The notes below the pieces were generated by a model. That model made no database searches and was not told the origin of the DNA. It saw nothing but the letters and a program-made list of their open reading frames with translations. Both the position numbers and the translations under genes were made by a program. A DNA stretch of 64,000 bases. Source: Deltaproteobacteria bacterium (GTDB taxonomy: Bacteria > Desulfobacterota_D > UBA1144 > Nemesobacterales > UBA2774). Below are positions 7,609 through 16,416 of the stretch, piece by piece. The DNA is taken from contig JAVKFU010000019.1 in NCBI GenBank assembly GCA_040223695.1, positions 1 through 64,000 on the forward strand, written 5' to 3'. The stretch's first letter is position 1, and every line of letters starts with the position of its first letter.

Positions 7609-7633
7609 GCTCCAAGCCTCTTTTGTCTCCGTA
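7609..7633 (+). promoter_or_regulatory. Putative ECF sigma promoter (GCTCCAA-N14-CGTA)
   Basis: GCTCCAA (7609-7615) and CGTA (7630-7633), again exactly 14 nt apart, one base different from the other two sites in the first block. Predicted start of transcription is near 7641, about 30 nt before the DUF4331 gene. Confidence 0.68.
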
Positions 7634-7670
7634 TATATATGCGAATTTAAAATCAAAGGAGGTAAGAATT

Positions 7671-9329
7671 ATGAGCATTTCACGAGTATTAACAGTGTTT
7701 ACATTATTAATAGCGGGTTTGTTTATTTCCGCTATATCCTTTCAGCCGATAGCGGAAGGCGCTAATCACAGAGAGGCGCCAATCACCGCAATAGACGACG
7801 AGGCTGATATTCCGGATGTGTTTGCATTTGTAAGTTACGATCCGGAAGATCCCAACGCTTCCGATAAAGTTACGATGATCGTAACCTACGACCCTTTTCT
7901 GGAGCCGGGAAACGGCCCTACTTATTTCCCGTTCGACCCGGAGATACTTTACGCGATCAGGGTTGATAACGACCATGACGCGGTCGAAGACATAGTCTTT
8001 GAGTTCCGGTTTCAGAACGAAATCAGGCTTCCGAACGTTTTTACAGCATACGTAGGCGCTCTTGGCGGTGTTAACGCGCCGGATAATGCTCCCGACGATC
8101 TGGACGGGAATCCAACAGCCGGGCAGCCTGTGGTGCCGCCTGCGATAACAGCCCTTGACGGTCCCGGCTCTGAGGGACTCGGCCTGAGACAGTCCTACAC
8201 CGTAACAATGGTAAGGGGCAAGGAACGCACGGTTCTTAAAAAAGTAACGGGCGGTCCTCTTTTTAAAGTTCCGACAAACGCCGGACCCAGGACAATGCCT
8301 GATTATCCTTCACTCTTTGAGCAGGGCGTATATGAAGTTGAGGACGGCATTAGCGTTTTTGCCGGAACGGTTGATGACCCTTTCTGGCTTGACCTCGGAG
8401 CCGCGTTTGACTCGTTTAACTTCAGAACACAGGGATTCGTTGTTCAGGGAGTGCTGACAGACGAGCAGGATGCAGACGACTTTAATAATTACGCATCTGA
8501 CGAATTCTCAGGCTATAACGTAAACGCGATAGCTATCGAAGTTCCTATAGAACTTTTGACGAGCGACGGGGAAAAGCACGCTGCATCCGAACCTGAATCC
8601 ACAATAGGCATGTGGGGAACAAGCTCCAGACCGACGAGGAAATTTTTCAGAGGTCCGGGAGAAGCACCCCAGCTCTCAAAGAAGTTCACTCAGATTCAGA
8701 GAATGGCCAACCCTTTAATCAATGAGCTTATTATAGGGATCGGTTTTAAAGATGAATTCAGCATGTCTCAGCCTGAAAATGATTCAATCTTCCAGGACTT
8801 CTTTCTCGATCCGGTGATTGCCCGTGTATTAAACTCCGTATATGAGGCGTTATTCGGCCCTAATATTCTGCCTATACCCGATGTTCCGAGGCTCGATCTT
8901 ATTCCATTGGTTCAATATGCTCCGCCAATAGCGCCCGAAGGAACGTCTGCGGGACCAATCGCTGACCTGTTGAGATTAAACACTGGCGTTCCCCCGACAC
9001 CGCCCGACCAGCAGAGCAGGCTGGGCTTTCTCACCGTACTCGACGAAGATGAGACCAACGACGACCCTGCAGGATTCCCTAACGGGCGTCGTGTGGTTGA
9101 CGATGTTATTGACATAGTATCTCGCGCTGCGGTAGGTGTGCTGAATCCCGACTTCAACACCTTCCCGCATAACAGAATTGGCGACGGGGTTAATGTTAAT
9201 GATATTCAACCGTACAGAACTTCATTTCCTTACCTGAATTATCCACACGACGGACGGAACAGCCGTCACGTCGATCCGGGTGAGTTCGGATGTACGGGCA
9301 CCGATGATGGTGTATGCCCTGTAGATTGA
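7671..9329 (+). CDS. Exported DUF4331 protein
   Basis: A 552-residue exported protein with a signal peptide (about residues 1-29, ending near AEGANHRE) and a DUF4331 domain over nearly all of the rest. The diagnostic opening ANHREAPITAIDDEADIPDVFAFVS is present, with NALxDPFW-like and RTxFPYL-type motifs later (DDPFWLDLG, RTSFPYLNYPHDG). The function of the family is unknown. AAAGGAGG precedes ATG 7671; the upstream in-frame codon at 7605 overlaps the putative promoter and is rejected as start. A hairpin terminator follows, then a TPR protein gene. DUF4331 genes often travel with a TPR partner, as here. Confidence 0.92.
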   Translation: MSISRVLTVFTLLIAGLFISAISFQPIAEGANHREAPITAIDDEADIPDVFAFVSYDPEDPNASDKVTMIVTYDPFLEPGNGPTYFPFDPEILYAIRVDNDHDAVEDIVFEFRFQNEIRLPNVFTAYVGALGGVNAPDNAPDDLDGNPTAGQPVVPPAITALDGPGSEGLGLRQSYTVTMVRGKERTVLKKVTGGPLFKVPTNAGPRTMPDYPSLFEQGVYEVEDGISVFAGTVDDPFWLDLGAAFDSFNFRTQGFVVQGVLTDEQDADDFNNYASDEFSGYNVNAIAIEVPIELLTSDGEKHAASEPESTIGMWGTSSRPTRKFFRGPGEAPQLSKKFTQIQRMANPLINELIIGIGFKDEFSMSQPENDSIFQDFFLDPVIARVLNSVYEALFGPNILPIPDVPRLDLIPLVQYAPPIAPEGTSAGPIADLLRLNTGVPPTPPDQQSRLGFLTVLDEDETNDDPAGFPNGRRVVDDVIDIVSRAAVGVLNPDFNTFPHNRIGDGVNVNDIQPYRTSFPYLNYPHDGRNSRHVDPGEFGCTGTDDGVCPVD

Positions 9330-9349
9330 CAATTCAAATCATGGCGAAG

Positions 9350-9370
9350 GGAGGGTACGAACCCTCCTTT
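9350..9370 (+). terminator. Short hairpin terminator after the DUF4331 gene
   Basis: GGAGGGT / ACCCTCC with a 4-nt ACGA loop followed by TTT. It lies between the DUF4331 and TPR genes and may reduce downstream expression rather than end it, since no separate promoter is obvious for the TPR gene. Confidence 0.75.
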
Positions 9371-9414
9371 GCCTGATTCTTTTAAGCGGCAGAATAATAA
9401 ACAGGAGGTTAGAA

Positions 9415-10719
9415 ATGGTAAGGGCGTTCACATTTTTGCTTTGGTTCTTTATAGCAGTCCCATTCACTACTAATTATTCCCACGCGCACGAAGGCGGACA
9501 TTCCCTTGAGGCCGTGAATCAGAAAGTCAGAACGAGTCCCGCGGACGCCAAGATTGAGTTCTACAAAGAAAAAATTAAACAAAACCCGGATGATTATTAC
9601 AACTATGTGAAGCTCGGAGAGGTATATATCCAAAAAGGCAGGGAGGTCGGCCGGATAGCTCCTTACAACGAGGCTGAAGAAGCGCTCAATAAAGCGCTAG
9701 AGCTCTATCCCGAGGCTTACGCCTCATACATATATTTGGGGCAGATAAGCTCCTACAAGCACGACTTCCATAGAACGATTGATCACGCGAAAAAAGCAAT
9801 AGAGTTAAGACCCGAAAAGAGCACGCCGTACGGTGTTCTGGGCGACGCCTATCTGGAGCTCGGAATGTATGAGGGTGCGGATAGGGCTTACGAAATAATG
9901 TCCAGACTGGACCCCGGCTTTTACTCATTAAGCCGTATCGCTCAGATAAAAGAACTGAACGGAGACAGAGAAGGGGCAATCAGGGCTATGAAAAAATCCA
10001 TCGAGCTCGCCCGGAGGCAAAACTTGCCCGAAGAAAATCTAGCCTGGTCCAAAGTCATGCTTGGCTCCATGTATTTAAACACTGGGGAGCTCACAACTGC
10101 CGAGGAATATTACAAGGAAGCCCTTCTGATTTACAAAGACTACTATCTCGCGCTCGAGCACCTTGCCGAGGTAAATGCCATAAGAGACAATTTCGATAGG
10201 GCCGCCGAACTCTATGAAGAAACACTCACGATGAACCCGAAACCTCAATTTTATATCGCCCTTGGAAATATCTATGAAAATCTGGGCGACCAAGAAAGAG
10301 CCGACAGCCTGTACACGAAGGCCGAGAAAAGATATGAGGAGATTATTCACGACGGCATAAAAGGGCATTCAAGAGAGCTCGCCCTCTTCTACGCAGATAA
10401 TAATAAAAATCTGGATCACGCATTGGAGCTTTCGTTGCACGACTCTGAAAATACTGAAGATATTTATGCCTATGACACTCTGGCCTGGGTCTATTACAAG
10501 CTCGGCGAGCTCAACAAGGCTGAAGAAGCTATAAACAAGTCGTTAAGGCTAGGTACCGAGGACGCCCTTCTCTACTACCACGCAGGAATGATTTACTACA
10601 AACTGGGGAATATGGAGGAGGCAAAGAAATACTTACAGCTTGTCCTGGTGACGAATCCGAATTTCGATAAGAATAAGACGGGCGAGGTAAAAGCGGTGCT
10701 CGCGGAAGTGAACGAATAG
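9415..10719 (+). CDS. Exported tetratricopeptide-repeat protein
   Basis: A 434-residue protein with a signal peptide (to about SHAHEGGH, leaving a His-rich mature N-terminus) and about eight or nine TPR-like helical repeats, for example EEALNKALELYPEAYASYIYLGQI, GAIRAMKKSIELARRQ, LALEHLAEVNAIRDNFDRAAELYEETLTM and LLYYHAGMIYYKLGNMEEAKKYLQLVL. Such proteins are periplasmic or outer-membrane scaffolds. AGGAGG lies 7 nt before the ATG. Placed 85 bp after the DUF4331 gene, it is probably co-expressed with it from the ECF-type promoter at 7609. The partner it binds is not known. Confidence 0.9.
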   Translation: MVRAFTFLLWFFIAVPFTTNYSHAHEGGHSLEAVNQKVRTSPADAKIEFYKEKIKQNPDDYYNYVKLGEVYIQKGREVGRIAPYNEAEEALNKALELYPEAYASYIYLGQISSYKHDFHRTIDHAKKAIELRPEKSTPYGVLGDAYLELGMYEGADRAYEIMSRLDPGFYSLSRIAQIKELNGDREGAIRAMKKSIELARRQNLPEENLAWSKVMLGSMYLNTGELTTAEEYYKEALLIYKDYYLALEHLAEVNAIRDNFDRAAELYEETLTMNPKPQFYIALGNIYENLGDQERADSLYTKAEKRYEEIIHDGIKGHSRELALFYADNNKNLDHALELSLHDSENTEDIYAYDTLAWVYYKLGELNKAEEAINKSLRLGTEDALLYYHAGMIYYKLGNMEEAKKYLQLVLVTNPNFDKNKTGEVKAVLAEVNE

Positions 10720-10924
10720 ATCTCTTAATTTTATTGCCGGAGATTCATCGACTGATAAAACCGGTATACGGAAAGGCTACGAAAGCGCCCGTGAAGCTAA
10801 TCGTGTTATTTTTTTGTCAGCCCATATAATGTTTCGGCATCCCGTCCTTTTGTAACTGGAGTATACGGGTGCTTCTGTATTATGTCACGCAAAAAACTCA
10901 CCGGTCAGGGTTTGACAGATCATA

Positions 10925-11398
10925 TCAGTTCATCTGTTCTGAAAAATCCGCAATAACGGGTTTAACAAGCCTCTCCAAATCCTGATAGCTCATCTTTATC
11001 GCGTCGGTATGGGTCCCGGCATTAAAAACGATTTCTTCATCTTCCGACAAGGCTTTTGCCACATAAATGGGCAGATCGTACAAATTCCCAAAAGGCGGCA
11101 TAGCTCCTACCTCACAGTCAGGGAACATTTTTCCAAACTCTTCTTCCTTGGCAAGCTCAACATGTTTTGCAGACATTACGTCTTTAAGGGCTTCTAAGTT
11201 TATTTTTCGGGAAGCCGGTAAGACCGCCATTGCATAGCCTTCATCGGCCTTCACAATCACCGTTTTAGCCAACTCCTTACCCGGTACGTGCACCAAAGCA
11301 GCTATTTCCTGCGCGGTATAAGCCGGAGAATGAGAAATTACCTTGTACTTTATTCCGTTATCATCCAGATAATCTTTCAAGCTTTTAAGTACGCTCAT
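10925..11398 (-). CDS. YbaK/EbsC-family aminoacyl-tRNA deacylase
   Basis: A 157-residue YbaK-fold protein, full length for the family. It keeps the conserved lysine context KELAKTVIVKADEGYAMAVLPASRKINLEALK and the GAMPPFGNLYDLPIYVAK loop. Family members hydrolyse mischarged Cys-, Ala- or Ser-tRNAs (ProXp/YbaK type); the exact substrate cannot be set from sequence. Single gene on the minus strand. A GGGGGGAATAAA stretch precedes the ATG, and a TATAAT-like element lies in the AT-rich region just upstream with the inverted repeat at 11448-11464. Confidence 0.9.
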   Translation of the reverse strand: MSVLKSLKDYLDDNGIKYKVISHSPAYTAQEIAALVHVPGKELAKTVIVKADEGYAMAVLPASRKINLEALKDVMSAKHVELAKEEEFGKMFPDCEVGAMPPFGNLYDLPIYVAKALSEDEEIVFNAGTHTDAIKMSYQDLERLVKPVIADFSEQMN

Positions 11399-11717
11399 TT
11401 TATTCCCCCCTTAATCCTCTTCCTTATATAAATATTATATCAAATACTGTTCCGGAGTGGAACACAAAATTATAGATGGAATTTAGCATCAATTTCCCGA
11501 TTGGATGTCAAATATCGTAAAATCCTACGGAATTCGGAATATATTAAAGCGTATGGATGAACCGCTGTTCATGAAAAACTGCGTGTCTGACCTGACTGTG
11601 ACCCTTAAGCCATTATTGCTCCGGGTTTGGTAGTTTCGATCTTTCTAGGTGCTTTCTTACCGGCGCCAGGAATAAATCCCTGTATGCAGGTTTGCATGAA
11701 TCTACAATCACAAAGTC
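11399..11717. other. Gene-free stretch between ybaK-like gene and nnrS
   Basis: Divergent intergenic DNA of more than 300 bp. The left part holds the minus-strand promoter region and a TGTTCC-GGAGT-GGAACA inverted repeat at 11448-11464, a possible regulator site for the deacylase gene. The middle contains only short unsupported frames. I see no RNA gene or repeat in the rest. Confidence 0.5.
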
Positions 11718-11765
11718 TTTACAAAACGAGATACAAGGGTAAAATATGAGTGAGCGCTCACTCAT
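11718..11765 (+). promoter_or_regulatory. nnrS promoter with a perfect 20-bp palindromic operator
   Basis: A sigma-70-like promoter (TTTACA at 11718, 16-nt gap, TAAAAT at 11740-11745) is followed at once by ATGAGTGAGC / GCTCACTCAT, a perfect palindrome at 11746-11765. The palindrome covers the expected transcription start, so bound protein should block the promoter. Its form TGAGTGA-N4-TCACTCA resembles operators of TetR-family fatty-acid regulators (TGAATGA-N4-TCATTCA for Bacillus FadR). The regulator is unknown. Confidence 0.75.
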
Positions 11766-11781
11766 ACATGCGGGTATTGCA

Positions 11782-12978
11782 ATGAAACGAATAACCGGTA
11801 AGAACGACCAAATTTTTTCGCTGTTTGAATCCGCCTATAGACCGTTTTTTATCCTGGCGACAATATCATCATTATTTTTTATGACAATCTGGACGGCTTT
11901 CTATACTTTTCGACTCAACCTGAATTTTGAAAATATATCCCCGGCTATGTGGCACGCCCACGAAATGTTATTCGGCTATACAATGACAGTAATAGCGGGC
12001 TTTATATTAACCGTTGAGAAGTACTGGTTAGGGGTGGTTATAAACAAAAAATCGGTACTCATTTCACTGGTGGTTCTCTGGATACTTGCGAGAGTATCGA
12101 TTTCGCTGACTTTTATTGCCGGTTTCCCCTGGAAAATCGGGGCGGTAGTGGACTGCCTGTTCCTTATTATTCTTACTATAAGAGTAGCGTATCCGATAAT
12201 AGGCGCTAAAGCCTGGAGCAAAACGGTCCCGTCCGCTCACCTGGCCATCATAACTGCAGGCAATATTATATTTTATCTGGGTCTGTTCGGGATATTATCA
12301 AACGGCCAATATTTGGGTGTGTACTCGGCCCTTTTCGCAATCATATCGTTCATTCTAATTATGGGGCGGAGGATGATACCAATATTTATCCGGAACGGAC
12401 TAAAGTTCAAATTCGACCCCAGGAACTGGCGTGCTATCGATATGCTGGGCATTGTGTTCTTTGTTCTGTTTTTCGTTACGGAGTTATTTTCCCCAAACGG
12501 CAAAATCGCTTCAGTAATTTCGGGAATACTGGTTGTAATTTTTTCGATCAGATTATACGGATGGTATTCGGGCAAGATATGGAGCAAGCCTATGCTCTGG
12601 GTCCTTTTTGTCGCTTACACCTGGATTGTGATCGGGTTCGGACTTAAATTCCTCTCCCTCTATTTTAATATCCCTGGCTTTCTATCCGTTCACAGTTTTA
12701 CCTACGGGGGTATAGGCGTTATGACTATCGGATTCATGGCCCGTGTAACGCTGGGACATACGGGAAGAGATGTATTTGACCCTCCGAAAATAGTGTTCTG
12801 GATTTTTGCCGCTTTACTTGCCGGAGCAATCGTAAGAGTATTCTTTCCGCTGATTGACAGAGGCCATTATCTGATTTGGATCGGCGTCTCGCAATTATTA
12901 TGGATATTATCGTTCCTTATTTTCGCGATTGTATTTTTCCCGATGCTCTTTACACCCGCATTAGAGAAAAAGGCATGA
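11782..12978 (+). CDS. nnrS: NnrS family heme/copper-type membrane protein
   Basis: A 398-residue multi-pass inner-membrane protein with about 11-12 hydrophobic segments. It shows family hallmarks FESAYRPFFILATISS, MWHAHEMLFGYTMTVIAGFILT, MGRRMIPIFIRNG and HSFTYGGIGVMTIGFMARVTLGHTGR, with many conserved histidines. NnrS proteins are linked to nitric oxide resistance and denitrification. The open frame reaches ATG 11746, but that codon is inside the palindromic operator at the predicted transcription start, so ATG 11782 is the more likely start and also fits the short N-terminus of relatives. No nitrite or nitric oxide reductase genes are visible nearby. Confidence 0.9.
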   Translation: MKRITGKNDQIFSLFESAYRPFFILATISSLFFMTIWTAFYTFRLNLNFENISPAMWHAHEMLFGYTMTVIAGFILTVEKYWLGVVINKKSVLISLVVLWILARVSISLTFIAGFPWKIGAVVDCLFLIILTIRVAYPIIGAKAWSKTVPSAHLAIITAGNIIFYLGLFGILSNGQYLGVYSALFAIISFILIMGRRMIPIFIRNGLKFKFDPRNWRAIDMLGIVFFVLFFVTELFSPNGKIASVISGILVVIFSIRLYGWYSGKIWSKPMLWVLFVAYTWIVIGFGLKFLSLYFNIPGFLSVHSFTYGGIGVMTIGFMARVTLGHTGRDVFDPPKIVFWIFAALLAGAIVRVFFPLIDRGHYLIWIGVSQLLWILSFLIFAIVFFPMLFTPALEKKA

Positions 12979-13205
12979 TTATTATAAAAAACGCAAGCAA
13001 TTACATTCAAAGTACACCTCTACGCAGCGATTTGTATTTCGGGATTCAGGCATTGAAAGATATTCTCCTAAGCCCTACGTAGTAGATTCTAATCCCGCCT
13101 CGCCCGCAATTAGCGTTTCATATTACAAGTGATTTATTTAGAGCTTCCCAGGATGTGCATTTGATTCAACATATGGGATTTATCCGAAGGATTCTGCCAT
13201 AAGGC

Positions 13206-13802
13206 TCATGCCCCTTTCCTCCACTCCAGCAGCCGGTTATTGACGGGCATCTCGTGGTCTTTGACGAGTTTTAATCCCTCTCTTTCAGCAAGGGAATTCA
13301 CCCACTCGAAATCACGGATAGCGCTTTCGGGGTTCTGACTCCGGAGCCAGGCGTCGAACTTTTTATTGCTCTCGCTCGTATATTTGCCGTCGTAGTTAAA
13401 CGGCCCGTATACGCAGAGCGTCCCGCCGCCCTCAAGTCTCAATCCTATGCCCTCAAGCATACACTTTATCCGGGGCTTCCCCATAATGTGGAGCGTGTTC
13501 GCCGAAAAAACCGCGTCCGCCTCCTCTACAGGCCAGAGGGCGTCGGCAACATTAAGGACAACGGGCTCTTTTATGTTGGGGAGATTCGCCTCATCGAACC
13601 AAAGCTTCATACCGGAAATATTCTCGGCCAAATCCGAGGGCTGCCATGTGAGGTGTGGGAGATTGGCGGCAAAGTGGACCGCGTGCTGTCCCGTGCCGCT
13701 TCCGATTTCAAGCACGAGAGAGGAGTCCCGAAAGGCTTCCTTTAAAACAGCGAGTATCGGGCCCTTATTATTTTCACATGATTGACTGAAAGGCTTTTCC
13801 AT
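13206..13802 (-). CDS. DUF938 SAM-dependent methyltransferase-like protein
   Basis: A 198-residue class I methyltransferase fold of the DUF938 type. It has the FSQSCENNKGPILAVLKEAF start, motif I LVLEIGSGTGQHAVHFA, the WQPSD acidic loop, ADAVFSANTLHIM and VYGPFNYDGKYTSESN. The substrate is unknown. It starts 16 nt after the bipA stop on the same strand and probably shares its transcript. Family members are usually about 200 residues, so the gene looks complete. Confidence 0.88.
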   Translation of the reverse strand: MEKPFSQSCENNKGPILAVLKEAFRDSSLVLEIGSGTGQHAVHFAANLPHLTWQPSDLAENISGMKLWFDEANLPNIKEPVVLNVADALWPVEEADAVFSANTLHIMGKPRIKCMLEGIGLRLEGGGTLCVYGPFNYDGKYTSESNKKFDAWLRSQNPESAIRDFEWVNSLAEREGLKLVKDHEMPVNNRLLEWRKGA

Positions 13803-13818
13803 TATTGTAACGAGGGCT

Positions 13819-15645
13819 TTACTGACCGAGCTTCTTTTCCCTTTTCGATTCGATTGCCCTCTTCACGGCATCAAGCTCGAATTTACGCAGTCTCGTGCTC
13901 GAAGGGGTAATCTCGACAAGCTCGTCCTCGGCTATAAACTCTATAGCCTGGTCGAGTGACAACGGTCTCGGAGGCCTCAATACGACAAGTGTCTCGGCCG
14001 TCGAGCTTCTCATGTTGGTGAGTTTCTTCTCTTTTGTGATATTGACGTTCAGGTCGCCGCTCCTGTTCCTCTCACCCACGACCATGCCTTCAAACACTTG
14101 AGTGCCGACATCGACAAACAGCTCTCCTCTATCGACCATCGAAAGACAGGCGTAGGTAGTCACCTTCCCGCTTCTGTCCGAGACAAGCGCCCCTGTCGAG
14201 CGCTGAGGAATCGGGCCGTACCAAGGCTCGTATCCCTCGAAGAGGGCGTTAATAACACCCGCGCCCTTCGTAATTATTTGAAACTGGCTTCTGAAGCCGA
14301 TGAGACCCCGTGACGGAATAAGAAACTCGATATCCACTCTTCCGTTTCCGCTGTTGTGAAGGTTGACCATCCGCCCCTTCCTCGAAGATATGGTTTCGGT
14401 CACGGCTCCTACATAGGCCTCGGGAACATCGACGAATATGCGCTCTACAGGCTCCGTAACTGTGCCGTTATCGAGCTTCGTCAGCACCCTGGGCTTTGAG
14501 ACCATAAACTCGTACCCCTCTCTTCTCATCATCTCGATCAGAACGACCATCTGAAGCTCTCCGCGCCCCGAGACCTCGAAGGCGTCGGCCCTTTCCGTAT
14601 CCTTTACCTGTATGGCGACGTTCCCGAGCATTTCTCTCAAGAGCCTGTCCCTCAGATGACGGGAGGTCAGAAATTTCCCCTCCTTACCGGCAACGGGACC
14701 GTTGTTAACATAGAAAATCATCGATATTGTGGGTTCATCCACGGTAATCCGCTTGAGGGGCTCGGGGTTTTCAACGCTCGAAACCGTATCGCCTATCTTC
14801 ACCTTGTCCTCACCCGCAATTGCGGCTATTTCGCCGGCTTCGACCCTTTCGACGGGTGTTTTCTGCAAACCGCTGAATGTGTAGAGAACCGAAATCCTGA
14901 TCGGCGTACTTGAGCCCTCTCCGCACAGTGTGTAGCCGCGGTTCGCCTCGAGCGCGCCGTTCGTGAGACGCCCGATCGCGATCCTGCCCACGTAATTATC
15001 ATACTCAAGGTTTGTAACCAGAAACTGCGTAGTGTTGCCGTCCCCTACCTCGGGACCGGGTATCGCGGATACTATCGTCTCAAAAAGATGAACAAGGTCG
15101 CCCGACTCCTCTCCCAGGCTCCGCCTGGCCACACCGGTTTTTGCATTCGTGTATATTATCGGAAATTCGATCTGGTCATCCTCGGCATCGAGCTCGATAA
15201 AGAGGTCGTAAACCTCGTTAATCACCTCCTCGGGACGCGCGTCGCTTCTGTCTATCTTATTGATTACGAGTATGATCGGGAGCTTCTGTTGAAGCGCTTT
15301 CTTCACGACAAACCGGGTCTGCGGAAGCGGCCCCTCGCTCGCGTCCACAAGCAGGAGCGCCCCGTCAACCATGTTGAGACTCCTTTCCACTTCGCCGCCG
15401 AAATCTGCGTGCCCCGGAGTATCCACTATGTTTATCTTGATGCCCTCATAGAGGACTGCCGTATTCTTGGCCATTATGGTTATCCCGCGTTCCTTTTCAA
15501 GGTCCATCGAGTCCATGATTCTCTCTTCCACAACCTGGTTCTCGCGGAACACGCCGCTTTGTTTGAGCATCGCATCCACAAGCGTGGTCTTGCCGTGATC
15601 GACGTGCGCGATAATAGCTATATTTCTTATATTCTCATTCCTCAT
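13819..15645 (-). CDS. typA: Ribosome-associated GTPase BipA/TypA
   Basis: A 608-residue translational GTPase. G1 [16 protein letters not shown]2 [14 protein letters not shown]3 [14 protein letters not shown] and G4 [10 protein letters not shown] are intact, and the C-terminal BipA-specific domain follows ([28 protein letters not shown]). BipA binds the 70S ribosome and aids 50S assembly and stress growth, notably at low temperature. The length is normal. AGGG precedes the ATG. First gene of a two-gene unit with the DUF938 protein. Confidence 0.97.
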   Translation of the reverse strand: MRNENIRNIAIIAHVDHGKTTLVDAMLKQSGVFRENQVVEERIMDSMDLEKERGITIMAKNTAVLYEGIKINIVDTPGHADFGGEVERSLNMVDGALLLVDASEGPLPQTRFVVKKALQQKLPIILVINKIDRSDARPEEVINEVYDLFIELDAEDDQIEFPIIYTNAKTGVARRSLGEESGDLVHLFETIVSAIPGPEVGDGNTTQFLVTNLEYDNYVGRIAIGRLTNGALEANRGYTLCGEGSSTPIRISVLYTFSGLQKTPVERVEAGEIAAIAGEDKVKIGDTVSSVENPEPLKRITVDEPTISMIFYVNNGPVAGKEGKFLTSRHLRDRLLREMLGNVAIQVKDTERADAFEVSGRGELQMVVLIEMMRREGYEFMVSKPRVLTKLDNGTVTEPVERIFVDVPEAYVGAVTETISSRKGRMVNLHNSGNGRVDIEFLIPSRGLIGFRSQFQIITKGAGVINALFEGYEPWYGPIPQRSTGALVSDRSGKVTTYACLSMVDRGELFVDVGTQVFEGMVVGERNRSGDLNVNITKEKKLTNMRSSTAETLVVLRPPRPLSLDQAIEFIAEDELVEITPSSTRLRKFELDAVKRAIESKREKKLGQ

Positions 15646-15959
15646 AAAACCCTGTTTCTCCCGTGAAATAATTACAGCCTCTATAGCTGTAAGCGCTTAA
15701 ATATACACTACCTTAAATAATATGCATGAAGATTTGGAATTAAAGCGGATCAGAGCTGCTGCGGTTCCCCCTCCCTGAATCCGCATACAGTAGTTAAGCC
15801 TTCTATAGTAAGGAGGCGATATTTAAGTCTGCCCGATAGTTTGCTGTTTTAATTAATTACATTCCCACCCAGACTTACAAAAACAGGACGAAAGTTATAA
15901 GCAACATACAAACCAAAGTCCAATTGTATAGAGTCAAATAATAATTTAATTTAAAGATT
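15646..15959. other. Gene-free stretch between typA and the PilZ gene
   Basis: About 310 bp of divergent intergenic DNA. It holds a GCGGAT...ATCCGC pair around 15749-15783 that could form a loose stem, and AT-rich sequence before each gene. The longest frames are under 20 codons without ribosome binding sites. No RNA gene or repeat recognised. Confidence 0.5.
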
Positions 15960-16379
15960 GTGGATAACGGCAGCTCATTTGAAAAAGATCTGAAGCTGGG
16001 ACAGCTTACAGAACGTCGCGGCGAATGTATTAACGTTCTGAGGCGTTCTACAAGAATTCCCTATTACAAAAAACTGAAGTACGGGCTTCTGGATTATAAA
16101 TCCTCCGCCGATTCCCGTATTCTCAGATTCAGCGGTTTTATAGTTAATATTTCCGAGCACGGCGTCGGAATCGAGGGAAGCAGAGGATTTCCCCCGAACT
16201 TTCAATTAAGCGTCAGCCTGTACACAGGGGACAAAACTGTGAGATTAGAAGGAACAATTAAGTGGTTATATCACTCCAACCTGGAAAAATGGTACATGGG
16301 AATTGAAATTATCAGCCGCCAGGATGAAATAAAAAAGATATACAAAAACATAATGATGACAGAAGGCAGCGAATTATAA
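15960..16379 (+). CDS. PilZ-domain cyclic-di-GMP-binding protein
   Basis: A 139-residue stand-alone PilZ domain. The RxxxR switch appears as RRSTRIPYYKKL, and the second ligand motif (D/N)xSxxG as NISEHGVGIEG, followed by the beta-barrel end VRLEGTIKWLYHSNLEKWYMGIEI. It should bind cyclic di-GMP and change its contacts with an unknown partner in motility, adhesion or exopolysaccharide control. It starts at GTG; no strong ribosome binding site is visible. No cyclase or phosphodiesterase gene occurs in this window. It converges with the dynamin-like gene. Confidence 0.85.
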   Translation: MDNGSSFEKDLKLGQLTERRGECINVLRRSTRIPYYKKLKYGLLDYKSSADSRILRFSGFIVNISEHGVGIEGSRGFPPNFQLSVSLYTGDKTVRLEGTIKWLYHSNLEKWYMGIEIISRQDEIKKIYKNIMMTEGSEL

Positions 16380-16416
16380 ATCGTCGCCAGAGCCGCTTAT
16401 ACGCAATACAAGGCCA

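Noticed and set aside
12876-13082. Frame of 68 codons across the end of nnrS
   Set aside because: It begins inside nnrS in another frame, has no ribosome binding site and encodes nothing recognisable.
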